DNA of 64,000 nucleotides from Utricularia gibba. Lineage: Eukaryota > Streptophyta > Magnoliopsida > Lamiales > Lentibulariaceae. Location: positions 248,001 to 312,000 of the forward strand of contig CM007990.1 of the NCBI GenBank assembly GCA_002189035.1, written 5' to 3'. The translations under genes were made by a program, and so were the position numbers. Below are positions 33,401 to 44,943 of the stretch, piece by piece. Numbering within the stretch: the stretch's first letter is position 1; each line of letters opens with the position of its first letter. Below the pieces are notes generated by a model that saw nothing but the letters and a program-made list of their open reading frames with translations, did not search any database and was not told the DNA's origin.

Positions 33401-35964
33401 ATGGTTAGCGCCGGAGGTAGTGCAGAAGGAACGAATTTGGAGTATACTCCAACGTGGGTTGTTGCTTCTGTCTGCACCATCATCGTTGGTCTCTCTCTCG
33501 CCGTAGAACGTGCGCTTCATTATACCGGAAAGGTTAATAGTCAATCCCAAACATGTTTGTTTCTCTGGAATCTGGCGCATGCTTCTGTACCTGAAAGTTT
33601 CTCAAATCTTCTATTCTTGAGAAGAATAGCAACAAGCTACTCCTAAAGCAGCTGATTTTCATTTCTGGGATATGTGCAGTATCTGAAGAAGAAGAACCAA
33701 AAACCTCTGTTTGATGCGCTACTGAAAGTCAAAGAAGGTAGGCATTCCTTTGAATGCCTGGCTCTTTCTTTGAGAAATAGCTTCTCTTCTTCTCGGGAGA
33801 CTGATCTTGACTTCTTATGAATACAGAGCTGATGCTGTTGGGGTTCATTTCTCTGATGCTAACTGTATTTCAAGGCCGTATAGTCAGAATTTGTATGGAT
33901 CGAGGTCCTATGGACCATCTTCTACCATGTGCATTGCCAAGAAACTCATCATCTACTTCAGGATCCAATGGTAATCATCGCCGCTTGCTCGCCCAAGCCG
34001 AAGGAGCTGCTGGTTACTGTGCTTCACGGGTGATCCATTTAAACACTGAACTTGTAGATGCTTTTCTTACAAATGTGCATACCTTGATTTTCTGATCGTA
34101 GTTGTTCTCTTGATTGTATTCAGAACCAGATTCCATTGTTGTCACTCGAAGCAATTCATGAACTACACATCTTCATATTCGTTCTTGCAATTGTCCATGT
34201 GGCCTTTTCTGCTCTGACTGTCATGCTTGGTAGCGCAAAGGTATCCATCTACCCATCTTCGGAGATTCTTTTCATATTCTAACGCTTTCATGTTACACAA
34301 AGATACGGCAATGGAAGAAATGGGAAGATGCTATAGCGAAAGCCAATCATGATGACTCTGTACAAGGTAATGTGTATATAAAGACTGCTCTTTTATAAGT
34401 TGGGGTAGTATTTTTTTTTGTGTTTGTGCTTATGGGAGTGCTAAATTTCTGTTGTTAAAATCACACTACTCGTACTACGTCTTTGAGCGTCGATCCAGAA
34501 CGTTTTCTTCATATGTGTTGATCATGAATCCCATCCTATGCAGCTGCTGAACCCAAGGTCATGTATACTCATCAGCATGAGTTCATCAGGAATCGACTTC
34601 AGGGCTTTGGCCATGTATCTCCCCTTAGAGTTTGGGGGTAAGACTAAGCTTTATCAGTAGTGAACCTTTCATAGCAGAAACTCTAAACTCCATTCTCCTG
34701 TATCTCTTCTCTCAGCGCTCATTTCTTAAGCAATTCTATGGATCCGTCACGAAAACAGATTACTCTGCTCTCCGGCTGGGGTTTATTATGGTATTTTCAA
34801 AGACCCTCTTGATCAGACTCCTCACTATATGATCTGTTTGCTGCTAACATGAAGTTCCTCCCTTAAGGCACATTGCCCCGGAAACCCAAAATTCAACTTC
34901 TATGAGTACATGGTTAAAGCTCTTGAGGATGACTTCAAGACGGTTGTGGGCACAAGGTATACTGCAAATTACAGAGATTTTAAAAGAGAAAAAAATAGTT
35001 CAGTAGCGAATTCGCCTCACTACTTACTGTTTCTTGCACTGCAGTTGGTATCTGTGGATCTTTGTTGTCACCTTCTTGCTGCTGAACGTCAGTGGCTGGC
35101 ATACATACTTCTGGATAGCATTCGTCCCTCTTATCGTGAGCATCGAGTTGATTCGTTTTCTGTAAAAGTCGACGTTTTTCCTGACTCCTCCTCGTTCACA
35201 GCTTCTGCTCATTGTTGGCACAAAGCTGGAACATGTGATCACTCAGTTGGCTCAGGAGGTTGCTGAGAAGCACGTAGCCATCGAAGGCGACATAGTCGTG
35301 CAGCCTTCAGATGATCATTTCTGGTTCCGGCGACCCCGTATCGTGCTCGTGCTGATCCACTTCATCCTCTTCCAGAACTCCTTCGAGATTGCCTTCTTCT
35401 TTTGGGTCTGGGTGAGTTTCTTCTCCGCGAACCAGCTGCACTGTCTTCTCTACTAGTTACCTGCTTCAACTCTCGTGTGTTGCTGCCAGGTTCAATACGG
35501 ATTCGACTCCTGCATCATGGGACACATCGCCCTCATCGCTCCTAGGCTCGTATTAAGGTACTTTACAGGCCTTCACCATTGGATCCGATCGGAGCATCTG
35601 CTTCCGTCTAACCAGTTCTCCGTTCTTCTTCAGTGTTTTCATCCAGTTGCTGTGCAGTTACAGCACGCTGCCACTCTACGCTTTGGTCACACAGGTAAGC
35701 GTTTCTTCTGGCGCGCTGTTTCATGGCGGCAGCGAGTGACTGATTCTGCTTTTGTCTGTGACTGTGAAGATGGGAAGCAATTACAAGAAGGTGGTGTTTG
35801 ATGAGCGTGTGCAAGTTGGTCTCGCTGGGTGGGCTGAGATGGCGAAGAAGAACAAAGGGCTGCCCCTGTCCGCCGCCGCTAGCCCCTTGGTCGGAGGTGA
35901 TGGGGTTCGGACGGCCGGAGGTTTGGAGGTGACGGCGCCACCACTGTCTAATGGCCGACATTAA
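33401..35964 (+). CDS. MLO-family seven-transmembrane protein
   Basis: Thirteen exons: 33401-33532, 33680-33737, 33827-34029, 34124-34240, 34303-34366, 34544-34637, 34716-34790, 34868-34956, 35045-35135, 35202-35411, 35490-35557, 35634-35694, 35770-35964. Family marks include EYTPTWVVASVCTIIV (TM1), HRRLLA, IRQWKKWED, RSFLKQFYGSVTKTDY, NFYEYMVKALEDDFK, GTKLEHVITQLAQEVAEKH and LCSYSTLPLYALVTQMGS. The calmodulin-binding segment VQVGLAGWAEMAKKNK follows the last span. It resembles the MLO4/11/14 clade linked to root thigmomorphogenesis. Exon 6 is one base short: the join between VWG and RSFLKQF is in phase only if the G run at 34634-34638 has six Gs. The C-terminal tail is short. Upstream and downstream phases are perfect. 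Confidence 0.92.
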
Positions 35965-36295
35965 CCTTAACTGTCCATTGAGCTATGCCGTGGTATCGGA
36001 CACCGCCGGCGAGTCCGACGGAGTCATAGCTATTGATGACACGTCTTACACAAAAAAAAATCAGATTATTATTTTTTTGTAATTTCTATACCTAAGAATT
36101 ATATAATATGTAGAAAACCAAAGGCCTCTTTATGTGGGCCGGCGGGTTCGGGTCGGGGCACTCCATAACTCTGTTGAGAGGGTCAGGGTCTGGGGTTTAA
36201 GAAGGAAATCAGGGGAGAAACCTTGGAGCCGTTGCGGAGGAGACTGATATTGCTCTTCTTCTTTTGCGTTGTGTCTGTTTTCCGAAGGAGGAGCA
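35965..36295. other. Intergenic between MLO and TOM40
   Basis: MLO 3' region and TOM40 leader. Nothing else is seen. Confidence 0.55.
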
Positions 36296-38715
36296 ATGTC
36301 GAATCTTAGTGCTCCGCCACCTGCTACGGCTCCGACGCCGCCGCCGCTGCCGGCCGATCCGCCGAAAGTAGACTTTTTGAACCTACCGTGCCCCATACCG
36401 TACGAAGAGATTCACAGAGAAGCACTCAGTTAGTGATTCCAATTCATTTCATTTTTTTTTTGTTTCTCTGGTTGATGGGTGGTCGGTAAATTTGAAGTAA
36501 ATTATGTTTCATGAAGTTTCAGTCTTGTCTATGAAGTTTGATGGCTGTATCTTTAAGGGCATTTCCAAAACATAATCAATCAGTGTATGCGAATGAGTAT
36601 GCACAAAAATTTTGTTTACTATAATGTCAGCATCACTGAAGATTAAGCTAGCTATAGTGATGAACTGTCCACAAGCATTCTGGGCATGCTTCCTATGTTG
36701 TTCAGAATCTTCATATAAGGCAGCATTCCTGAGTTCTTTTAGACATGTTGCTTTCTTTTATGTTTCCGTCAAACTTATAAAGAATTTGTTGTTGGCAGTG
36801 TCCTTAAAGCCTGAAGTGTTTGAGGGTCTACGGTTTGATTTCGCCAAAGGATTGAATCAGAACTTTTCTCTCAGCCACAGGTGGCCGGGTCTAATTTTGT
36901 GATGCCAATTTTTATTTTAATATTCCTCTCAACCTACTATAGTTTTAACACAAAAATGCGTCCAGTGTTATGATGGGACTTACGGAAATACCTTCTCAAT
37001 CATCCGAGATTGTCAAAATTCCAACGGCTAATTATGAGTTTGGTGCCAATTTTCTAGACCCAAAGGTTGCTACAGTTTAAGATCCATATTTGTTTTGTAC
37101 AAGATTCTTGGGTTGGCCTTGAGAGGATTGTTTTTACTTTGTCAGCTTATGCTTATCGGAAGAGTTTTGACAGACGGGAGATTAAATGCAAGACTGAAGT
37201 GTGATTTGACTGAAAAGCTTACCGTTAAGGCAAATGCTCAAGTAAGCATACGACTTTTGTTTGCACAGTAGGTTCATTAGCATCTTTCTGGGCGTTCCCT
37301 TTTTAGACTTTTTCAACTGATGCGTCACTCTGAAATACCAATCTCTTATTGTTGTAGCTTACAAGCGAGCCGCATATGTCACATGGACTATTCAATTTCT
37401 ATTATAAGGTAATTATTCTGTCCTTCATTTCCTTTTGTCACTTTACCCATCAAGTATGCATCCAGCTATAGTTATGATTCATTCTTGAGCTTTTTTTTTG
37501 TTTTTTTGGCAATGATGGCATTTGAACTTTGAACATATGCAATGCAGGGTACGGATTACAGGACTCAATTTCAACTGGGAAATGGTGCTTTGGTGGGTGC
37601 GAGCTATATCCAGGTACATTAAATGATGTTTTATGTGAATTCCATTTATTTTCAAAAGTTAGAGTGGGTTTGCTACCCAAAAGGCTTGCATCCATTAACT
37701 GATTCGAAGTCAAGCAAAGGACACTATCTATAGGTTGTAAGCCCATGGTCGAAGTTTACTATTTTCATGCGATTCTCGGAGCATAACCGCCATCACTTTT
37801 CTCTTTAATGTTCACTCATCCTAGTAACGGTTATCTGACCGTCTCCCCATTTTTGTATTTGTAGAGTGTAACTCCTCACTTATCCTTGGGTGGCGAAGTT
37901 TTCTGGGCTGGTCAGCATCGAAAATCTGGCATCGGCTATGCTGCTAGATATAACACAGACAAGATGGTGTGCTCCAGTTTGCCCATAACTAATTTACTTA
38001 AGTTAAGGCATGAGTGCATGTTTGATGCCTGCTGAATTGAGTAATGCCAATCAAGAAGATCTGTCGAAAGAATTATAAAATATGTAGCTATTCTCTTATT
38101 TCTCATATAGGTTGCAACAGGACAAGTTGCAAGCACAGGGATGGTTGCTCTAAGCTATCTTCAGAAAGTATCGGAAAAGGTAAACTACTTTCTAGTTAAT
38201 GGTACATGCTTAACTATGTGGAATGGTTTTTTTTCTCTCATTTTCTCCAGTCATTCTTTTTTTGTTCAGGTTTTTCTAGCTTCTGATTTCATGTACAACT
38301 ACATGTCAAGGGATGTCACAAGCAGTGTGGGGTATGATTATACCCTTAGACAGGTGATATTTACGATCATATTGACAAACATTGTCCTGTTTGTAGATTG
38401 ATACCCATGCATGTTATTCATTGTTCATCACCTTCATTTTTTTTCGTAAAAACTGACCCATAATGCTTCATCTCTGACAGTGCCGTCTGAGAGGCAAGAT
38501 TGATTCCAATGGAGTTGTTGCCGCTTTGTTGGAAGAGCGGTTGACCATGGGTCTCACCTTGCTCCTTTCTGCTGAGGTCAGGAGTCTCTTCATTGAACTG
38601 TTATTCTTTTCGTCGATCGCAGTCGTTTAATCCATCCTCCATCATGCCATTCATGCAGATTGATCATCCGAAAAAAGACTACAAGTTTGGTTTCGGGCTG
38701 ACCGTGGGAGAGTAG
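36296..38715 (+). CDS. TOM40: TOM40, mitochondrial outer-membrane import channel
   Basis: Eleven exons: 36296-36428, 36799-36880, 36966-37065, 37146-37241, 37358-37408, 37548-37613, 37865-37966, 38111-38179, 38270-38353, 38481-38576, 38659-38715. All are in phase, giving 311 aa, close to the usual plant length. A short Pro-rich N-terminus leads into [20 protein letters not shown], then the 19-strand beta-barrel with plant-conserved blocks [70 protein letters not shown] and the C-terminal beta-signal [14 protein letters not shown]. It is the pore of the TOM complex for nearly all nuclear-encoded mitochondrial proteins. No defects are seen. Confidence 0.96.
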
Positions 38716-39474
38716 ATTCCAAATCGGTCCAAGCTTCTTCTATGGTGTTGGTTATTTCCACTCCAGTAGATTAGCAGCAACAACACGCAAGTCGTTCACT
38801 TTTTTCAGATACATGGGAGGCGGCAACTTCTGCTCCGGCGAGACTGTTAGAATCTAAGTGCATGTAGTTAGTTTTTTGCAGATGGGATGATGAGTTTGAA
38901 GCCTCCCAGACTGTAGATACATTTTCCCGGATTCAATAACATTACCGTCTTTAGCTTTTTGATTCATTCAAGTTCTGGGTTATTTTCAATGGAAATAGTT
39001 ACACTAATCCCTTGCCCAGGGAATGCGATGTTTTCCTGCAGAAGCTGCCCCAGAATCTGGATATCACCCAAAGGTGAAACATTTAAACATTCTCTCATCT
39101 GGCCAGCAACTTGTTTGTAAACAACTTCCCGCACAGAGTAGGAGTGGAGCTCCGAACGAGGGGTGAGATGAAGATGGAAAGTTTTTTTTTTCTTTTTTTT
39201 TTTTGGTGTAGATGTTGATAAGGACGATACAGCTTTAAAGCTTCCCACAATTTGTTATTCCATTCTTGTTTTCAGGATAACGTGGGCGCACGGCGCACCC
39301 TGTAGGTCCGCCAACTTGGCTTCGCCGATGGCTAATGCATTATTTGTCTGTGTGTGGGGGCCTGGAGCTATTTGGTCGGATTCGATTTCACGATCCCCGG
39401 AGTTCAAGAATCTTTGCACTCCTCTCAAGTGAAGAAGCGTTACTCTTCCGAGAACTCCGAGTTTCTCTGCACAG
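38716..39474. other. Intergenic: TOM40 3' region and CBSX3 leader
   Basis: No independent gene is visible. The right end probably holds the CBSX3 promoter and first untranslated exon, ending CTGCACAG|GTAAAC at 39474. Confidence 0.5.
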
Positions 39475-39809
39475 GTAAACAAACGTAACCAACTGCTTTG
39501 AGTTCTTATGATTTTTGAACAGAGTTTGTTGGGTCGATCGTGTCATGGACGATCACATAAGTACCGTGCCTTCATCTGGTTTTTTGAACGAACTAAGTTG
39601 GGAATTTCTGATGTGCTTCAATCTGGTTACAGAAAGCTTGCTTTTTTGTCAGTGATCTTGAAGTGGTTACCACGTATTACAGGGATTGGTGGGATTCTTG
39701 AATTTTTCAGTCTTATGATACTTGATTGATTTCAAGTTTAAAGTATCCTCTTTGAGTGAGATCCAATGTTTCCTGGGGTATGCGAGTCGTTGTTTTTGCT
39801 GTTCTGCAG
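39475..39809 (+). other. Probable 5' UTR intron of CBSX3
   Basis: A consensus donor (CACAG|GTAAAC) at 39474/39475 and an acceptor (TTCTGCAG) ending at 39809 enclose 335 bp. The acceptor lies one base before the CBSX3 start codon. Leader introns directly before ATG are frequent in plant housekeeping genes and can raise expression. Confidence 0.55.
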
Positions 39810-39810
39810 G

Positions 39811-40736
39811 ATGCAAGGAGGAATCAAGGCGATCTTCTCGCATGGATCTGCGCTGAAGAATACCCTTCTGCTCCATGTTCGTGTAGCTGCTACTCCAGCC
39901 ATGAGGATTCCCACATCAGCTCGTCATCAATCAACCTCCCCTGCGCGCATGGAGGAGCATGGATTCGAAAGTACCACCATTTCAGATGTTCTCTCTGGTA
40001 AAGGAAAGGCTGCTGATGGCTCCTGGCTCTGGTGCACCACAGAAGAGACCGTTTACGATGCCGTGAAATCGGTGTGGCAGAAACTAAACATCTTCATGTT
40101 TGCATCTACGTTTCATGAGCCTAGTTTGAACCAGATTCCTTCTGTGTCAGATGACTCAGCACAATGTCGGAGCTCTGGTGGTGGTTAACCCAGGGAAGGA
40201 GAACGCCATTGCTGGAATCATCACTGAAAGAGGTTAGCATGATATTCAGAGCTTCTTCCATGGTAGCTTTGTGCATTCCTTTCTGATCACAGAACCAGCA
40301 AAACTTCACCCTCCATACAGATTATCTGCGGAAGATCATCGTCCAAGGGCGGTCATCGAAGTCGACTAAGGTCGGGGATATCATGACTGAGGAGGTATGA
40401 GACAACACAAGAACTCCCTACTCCTGCTCCTTCACTTCTTCTCAACCATGAAAAACATGCTGCAGAACAAGCTCATCACCGTCACACCAGACACCAAGGT
40501 TCTGAAGGCAATGCAACTGATGACAGGTATTGGTAATCTGCTCTCAGATGAAATAGTCCAGCACCAGTGCTTCTAATTGTTCCATCCTGGTAGATAACCG
40601 GATTAGGCACATACCAGTGATCAAAGAGGGAGGAATGGTAGGGATGGTGTCGATCGGCGACATCGTTCGTGCAGTCGTGGATGAGCACCGTGCCGAGTTG
40701 AGCCGCCTGAATGCTTTCATCCAGGGCGGATACTGA
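39811..40736 (+). CDS. CBSX3: CBSX3, mitochondrial CBS-domain protein
   Basis: Five exons (39811-40071, 40151-40232, 40321-40394, 40466-40526, 40594-40736), 206 aa, matching the known family length. The N-terminus MQGGIKAIFSHGSALKNTLLLHVR is a likely mitochondrial presequence. Two CBS motifs form one Bateman module: TISDVLSGKGKAADGSWLWC...VYDAVKSMTQHNVGALVV and KVGDIMTEENKLITVTPDTKVLKAMQLMTDNRIRHIPV. It ends with LSRLNAFIQGGY. CBSX3 regulates mitochondrial thioredoxin o, so it acts in redox control and ROS generation. It sits between TOM40 and MCU, both mitochondrial. Confidence 0.94.
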
Positions 40737-41358
40737 AACACCATGAGAATGATGAAACCAGAGAACTCTTAAGTTGTGGTTTTCAAGTGCCTGCTTGCAC
40801 CAGGCTCCTGGGGTTTGAAGACTAGAAGAATAAGGTGCACTGATGAAGCCACTTGCAGAAACTCTTGATACATGGGATGGGAATGGGGTGAATATGTGTT
40901 CCCTTTTCAGTATTTGAGACTCCATGGATATTGGAACCTATTTTAAAACACTGATCCATCCCGAATCTATCCTTGGAAGAATTCAAATGCTTAGACTTGA
41001 GTTTTTTGGAGGGCAATTAGCGAATTTAAAGTCTAACGAAACGGCGTCGTATGCACGCGGGTTTTCTTTTTTTATTCACAGGTGATGGAAATTAAACCCT
41101 AATTTATGGAAACGGCGTCGTATGCACGCGGATTTTCTTTTTCAATTGATAGGCGATGGAAATTAATCCCTATTTAACGCGGTTGTTCTCCTACTACCCC
41201 TAAATTCACGTCGGCCTGGATATCCGCGGGGGGCCGGCTACCCCTAAATTCACCTCTGGGGGGATTCTGGAGTACGTCAATGGCGGATGACGTTCTGATT
41301 CTAGGTACTTGCTGCTGGGGAGGTTGTTGAAGGTGGGTAACGAAACCTATCGCGAAGA
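40737..41358. other. Intergenic with tandem promoter repeat
   Basis: CBSX3 3' region and MCU upstream region. It holds the tandem duplication listed at 41038-41172. Confidence 0.55.
41038..41172. repeat. Tandem duplication of a ~68 bp promoter segment
   Basis: Two adjacent copies share ACGGCGTCGTATGCACGCGG, TTTTCTTTTT and GGCGATGGAAATTAA-like blocks. They start at about 41041 and 41109. A shorter CTACCCCTAAATTCAC repeat follows at about 41193 and 41237. ACGNCGTCGT resembles the AAACGACGTCGT element frequent in plant promoters; another instance is at 46038. The array lies 190-320 bp upstream of the MCU start. Confidence 0.85.
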
Positions 41359-42629
41359 ATGTGGCGGAGCAGGAATTTTTTGTGTAGTTTAGTCAGACAG
41401 GGGGGGCGCCTTAAGTTAGCAGAGGCTAGGTCTCATTTTGAAGCCGGCGGCCTTTTGCGATCACCCAGGGGTAGCGTAGGAAGGGAAGCGCTATCTTTTC
41501 GTCGGTTGTGCACCTCTCCCTTGAGGGGTGCCGGCGGAGAGCCGAGGAACGGTGACGACAATGCGTTGACGTTCGCGGAAGCTAGGAGGCTCATTAGGCT
41601 CGTGAACGTGGAGGCGCTGAAAGAGAAGCTGGGGGTGGAGGACAAGGAAGTCATTTCGTACGACGACCTATTGAACGCCTGCGAGAGGATGGGTATCGCT
41701 AAGTCGCCGGAGGAGGCGGCTACTTTTGCTAGAATTCTCGATGAAGCGGGCGTTTTGCTTATCTTCCGCAACAAAGTTTATCTCCACCCAGACAAGGTAT
41801 TCAGTTCAAATTCTGGATTTCATCCTACAGTTTCCTGATCTTACGGAAATAAGAAATTCACATGCTTTTGCTAGTATATGAGATACCCATTTGTTTTTTT
41901 ACAGTTATCCAGTTTTCTGCTTATATCTGCACCTAGAATCTATACCTGTTGTTTTATTCCATGACTGTAGTAGCTTTAGTTTGCTCTGGAAGATAGAAAA
42001 GAGGGCAAAGAAAATTTCGAACGAATGACACTCCTTTGCATCCTGTGTTATTTCTTTTTTGTGGTACAGTAGCCATGGAAGTGTGGGGTTGGGTGGCCTT
42101 GATTCCAGGAACTTGATCATATATATATTTATTTGATCTTCAGGTAGTGGAACTGGTTAGAAAAGCAGTGCCCCTTGCTCTACTACCAGAAGACGATCCA
42201 AGCAAGGATGAGTTAAGAGATCTGGAGAAGAAGAAGGAAGAAATCGATAGGATGGCACACATACAGGTTCGACGAATTCTCTGGTCTGGCCTGGGATTCT
42301 CTCTGATTCAGATTGGCCTTTTCTTCCGACTTACATTCTGGGAATTCTCATGGGACGTGATGGAGCCGATTGCATTTTTCGCTACCACAACCGGACTAAT
42401 AGTAGGATATGCTTACTTCTTGGTGACTTCTAGAGATCCAAGCTATCAAGACATTCTTAAAAGGCTGTTCCTCGCGAGACAGAGGAAGCTTATTAAGAAG
42501 CATAACTTTGATGTCCATCGATACTTGGAGCTGCAGAAGAAATGCAAGCTGCCTCTTGGTTCGAATGCATCGATCAAGAAGCAGACTGGGGTTGAACTCC
42601 ACCCCGAGGAGCTTCTGCATCGTGACTGA
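41359..42629 (+). CDS. MCU: Mitochondrial calcium uniporter (MCU)
   Basis: Two exons (41359-41796 and 42144-42629), 307 aa. The first ~50 residues are Arg- and Ser-rich without acids before residue 20, a mitochondrial presequence. A soluble N-terminal domain ([22 protein letters not shown]) and a coiled coil ([17 protein letters not shown]) follow. The pore pair of membrane helices flanks the selectivity-filter motif WDVMEP (canonical WDxxEP), whose Asp and Glu rings bind calcium. The matrix C-terminus is basic. It forms the tetrameric calcium channel of the inner membrane. Its promoter carries a tandem repeat. Confidence 0.96.
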
Positions 42630-43119
42630 TTTTTCAAAATGGTCATGCTCACTAATCATGCTGCTGCTGCTACAGAAACTGTGGCAACGACCCAAAACTC
42701 CTGTATTTTTTGTTAACCGGAGTTCGTTTACTTTATGCAAGACTCCATGGTGATGCTTCTGGATTCGTTTCTGAGCTTTATTTCATCCTACTCTACATGA
42801 TCCAGTGCCCAAAACAGCATGGCTCGTGATTAGCGGTTGGTTGCAATCCATCCAGCATTTGCATTTAGTAAGTTGGCTGCTACCGGTGAGGAGTGGCGCG
42901 GAGAAAATGTCCGCCTGCCGCAAAACTGGTTGGAGATGCGTACGTTAGCGGGCGACAGCCGCATCCTCCCTGTTCGGGCGTCTTGCTGCCACGTTGCTCG
43001 GAGTTGATTGAAGTGATGGGAATTGCGTTCCCAAATTGCATTCCCCCTCCTCCATCCGCGGAAGATAACGCCTACCTGCCGCCGTTAAGGGAAAGTAGTT
43101 GGGTCATGCGACTCAGAGG
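42630..43119. other. Intergenic between MCU and C4H
   Basis: MCU 3' region and distal C4H promoter. No gene is seen. A MYB-like TGGTTGGAG at about 42927 may belong to the C4H promoter. Confidence 0.5.
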
Positions 43120-43199
43120 CACGTGTACCTACCGGAGACCGTGTGTAATCTCAGAAATCAACCTCCGTTAACTCTGACGCCGTGAGCTTCACTATAAAT
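43120..43199 (+). promoter_or_regulatory. C4H core promoter with G-box, AC element and TATA box
   Basis: CACGTG (43120-43125) is followed directly by ACCTACC (43127-43133), a perfect AC-I element, and by TATAAAT at 43193-43199. A further GCCTACC lies near 43070. AC elements are bound by lignin and phenylpropanoid MYB factors, and they are characteristic of PAL, C4H and 4CL promoters. Confidence 0.7.
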
Positions 43200-43269
43200 C
43201 TTCCAACCCCGAAGTTACTTGGTTCAACGACAACTTGTGACTGCCGCGATTCCTTCTCGCTGCCCAGTG

Positions 43270-44943
43270 ATGGACGTGTTTCTCATCGAGAAGGCTCTCC
43301 TCGGAGTGCTTGCCGCCGTCTTGGTGGCTTCATTGGTGTCCAAGTTCCGTGGGAAGCGATTCAGGCTTCCTCCGGGGCCAATCGCGGTGCCCATTTTCGG
43401 AAACTGGCTTCAGGTCGGGGACGATTTGAATCATCGGAATCTCTCCGATTACGCGAAGAAGTTTGGAGAAATATTCCTCCTCCGCATGGGACAGCGAAAT
43501 GTCGCCGTCGTTTCCTCGCCGGAGCTCGCAAAAGAGGTGCTCCACACGCAGGGCGTTGAATTCGGGTCACGGACTCGAAATGTGGTGTTCGACATCTTCA
43601 CCGGAAAAGGACAGGACATGGTGTTCACCGTCTACGGCGAGCATTGGCGGAAGATGCGGCGGATCATGACGGTGCCCTTCTTCACGAACAAGGTTGTGCA
43701 GCAGTACCGCGAGGGATGGGAGGCGGAGGCCGCCGCCGTGGTGGAGGACGTGAGGAGAAATCCCGAGGCGGCGACGAAGGGGATCGTGCTCCGGCGCCGT
43801 CTCCAGCTGATGATGTACAACAATATGTACAGAATCATGTTCAATCGAAGATTCGAGAGCGAAGAGGATCCCCTGTTCGTGAAGCTCAGGGCCCTGAATG
43901 GAGAGCGGAGTCGATTGGCCCAGAGCTTTCAGTACAACTACGGTGACTTCATTCCCATCTTGAGACCTTTCCTTCGTGGGTATCTCAACATTTGCAGGGA
44001 CGTGAAGGAGAAGAGACTCCGGCTGTTCAAGGATTACTTCATCGACGAACGAAAGTACGGCTCGACGGCACCCTACTGTTAAAAAAAAAAGAAAAGAAAG
44101 CTTTTTTGAGTCTAACTGCGAGCTGCCCACAGGAAGCAGGCGGAGAACGACGGCGTGAAATGCGCCATTGATCACATTATTGAGTCCAAGGAGAAGGGAG
44201 AGATCAACGAGGACAACGTCCTCTACATTGTCGAGAACATCAACGTTGCTGGTACTACTGTCGCATACTCCTCTGTGATGCATTTTGATGTGATGATAAA
44301 TGCTGATTCTTCTGTGAGGATTTTGAGCAGCAATCGAAACGACTCTGTGGTCGATTGAATGGGGAATTGCAGAGCTGGTGAACCACCCGGAGGTTCAGAA
44401 GAAGCTGCGCGACGAGATAGACACGGTCCTCGACGCGGAGTCCAGGTATCGGAGGCGGACACTTCGAGGCTTCCGTATCTTCAAGCTGTGATCAAGGAGA
44501 CTCTCCGGCTGAGAATGGCGATTCCCCTGCTAGTCCCTCACATGAACCTCCACGACGCCGAGCTGGGCGGCTACGACATCCCGGCGGAGAGCAAGGTACT
44601 AGTGAACGCGTGGTGGCTGGCCAACAACCCTGCCCAGTGGAGGAAGCCGGAGGAGTTCCGGCCGGAGCGGTTTCTCCAGGAGGAAGCTAACGTGGAGCCC
44701 AACGGCAACGATTTCAGGTTCCTCCCCTTCGGCGTTGGGCGCCGGAGCTGCCCCGGAATCATACTCGCGCTGCCGATCCTAGGGATCACCCTGGGGCGCC
44801 TGGTTCAGAACTTCGAACTTCTGCCGCCGCCGGGGGAAACCAAGATCGACACCACCGAGAAAGGGGGACAGTTCAGTCTCCACATCCTCAACCACTCCAC
44901 CGTCGTGCTGAAGCCCGTTGGAGAGGGCGCTTTGGTAATTTAA
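43270..44943 (+). CDS. C4H: trans-Cinnamate 4-monooxygenase (cytochrome P450 CYP73A)
   Basis: Three exons (43270-44054, 44133-44251, 44331-44943) at the classic CYP73A intron positions, about 505 aa once one frameshift is allowed for. An N-terminal ER anchor ([20 protein letters not shown]) is followed by [32 protein letters not shown], the I-helix end [30 protein letters not shown] and the heme-binding loop [11 protein letters not shown] with its Cys ligand. It converts cinnamate to p-coumarate on the ER. After [10 protein letters not shown] the given frame runs into a stop (44489-44491), while the next frame continues as [20 protein letters not shown]. One G missing at 44432 (G for GG) accounts for this exactly. 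Everything else is intact, so I favour a sequence error over a null allele. Confidence 0.93.

Noticed and set aside
43567-44283. 238-residue minus-strand frame across C4H
   Set aside because: GC-rich exon shadow. The plus strand encodes a conserved P450.
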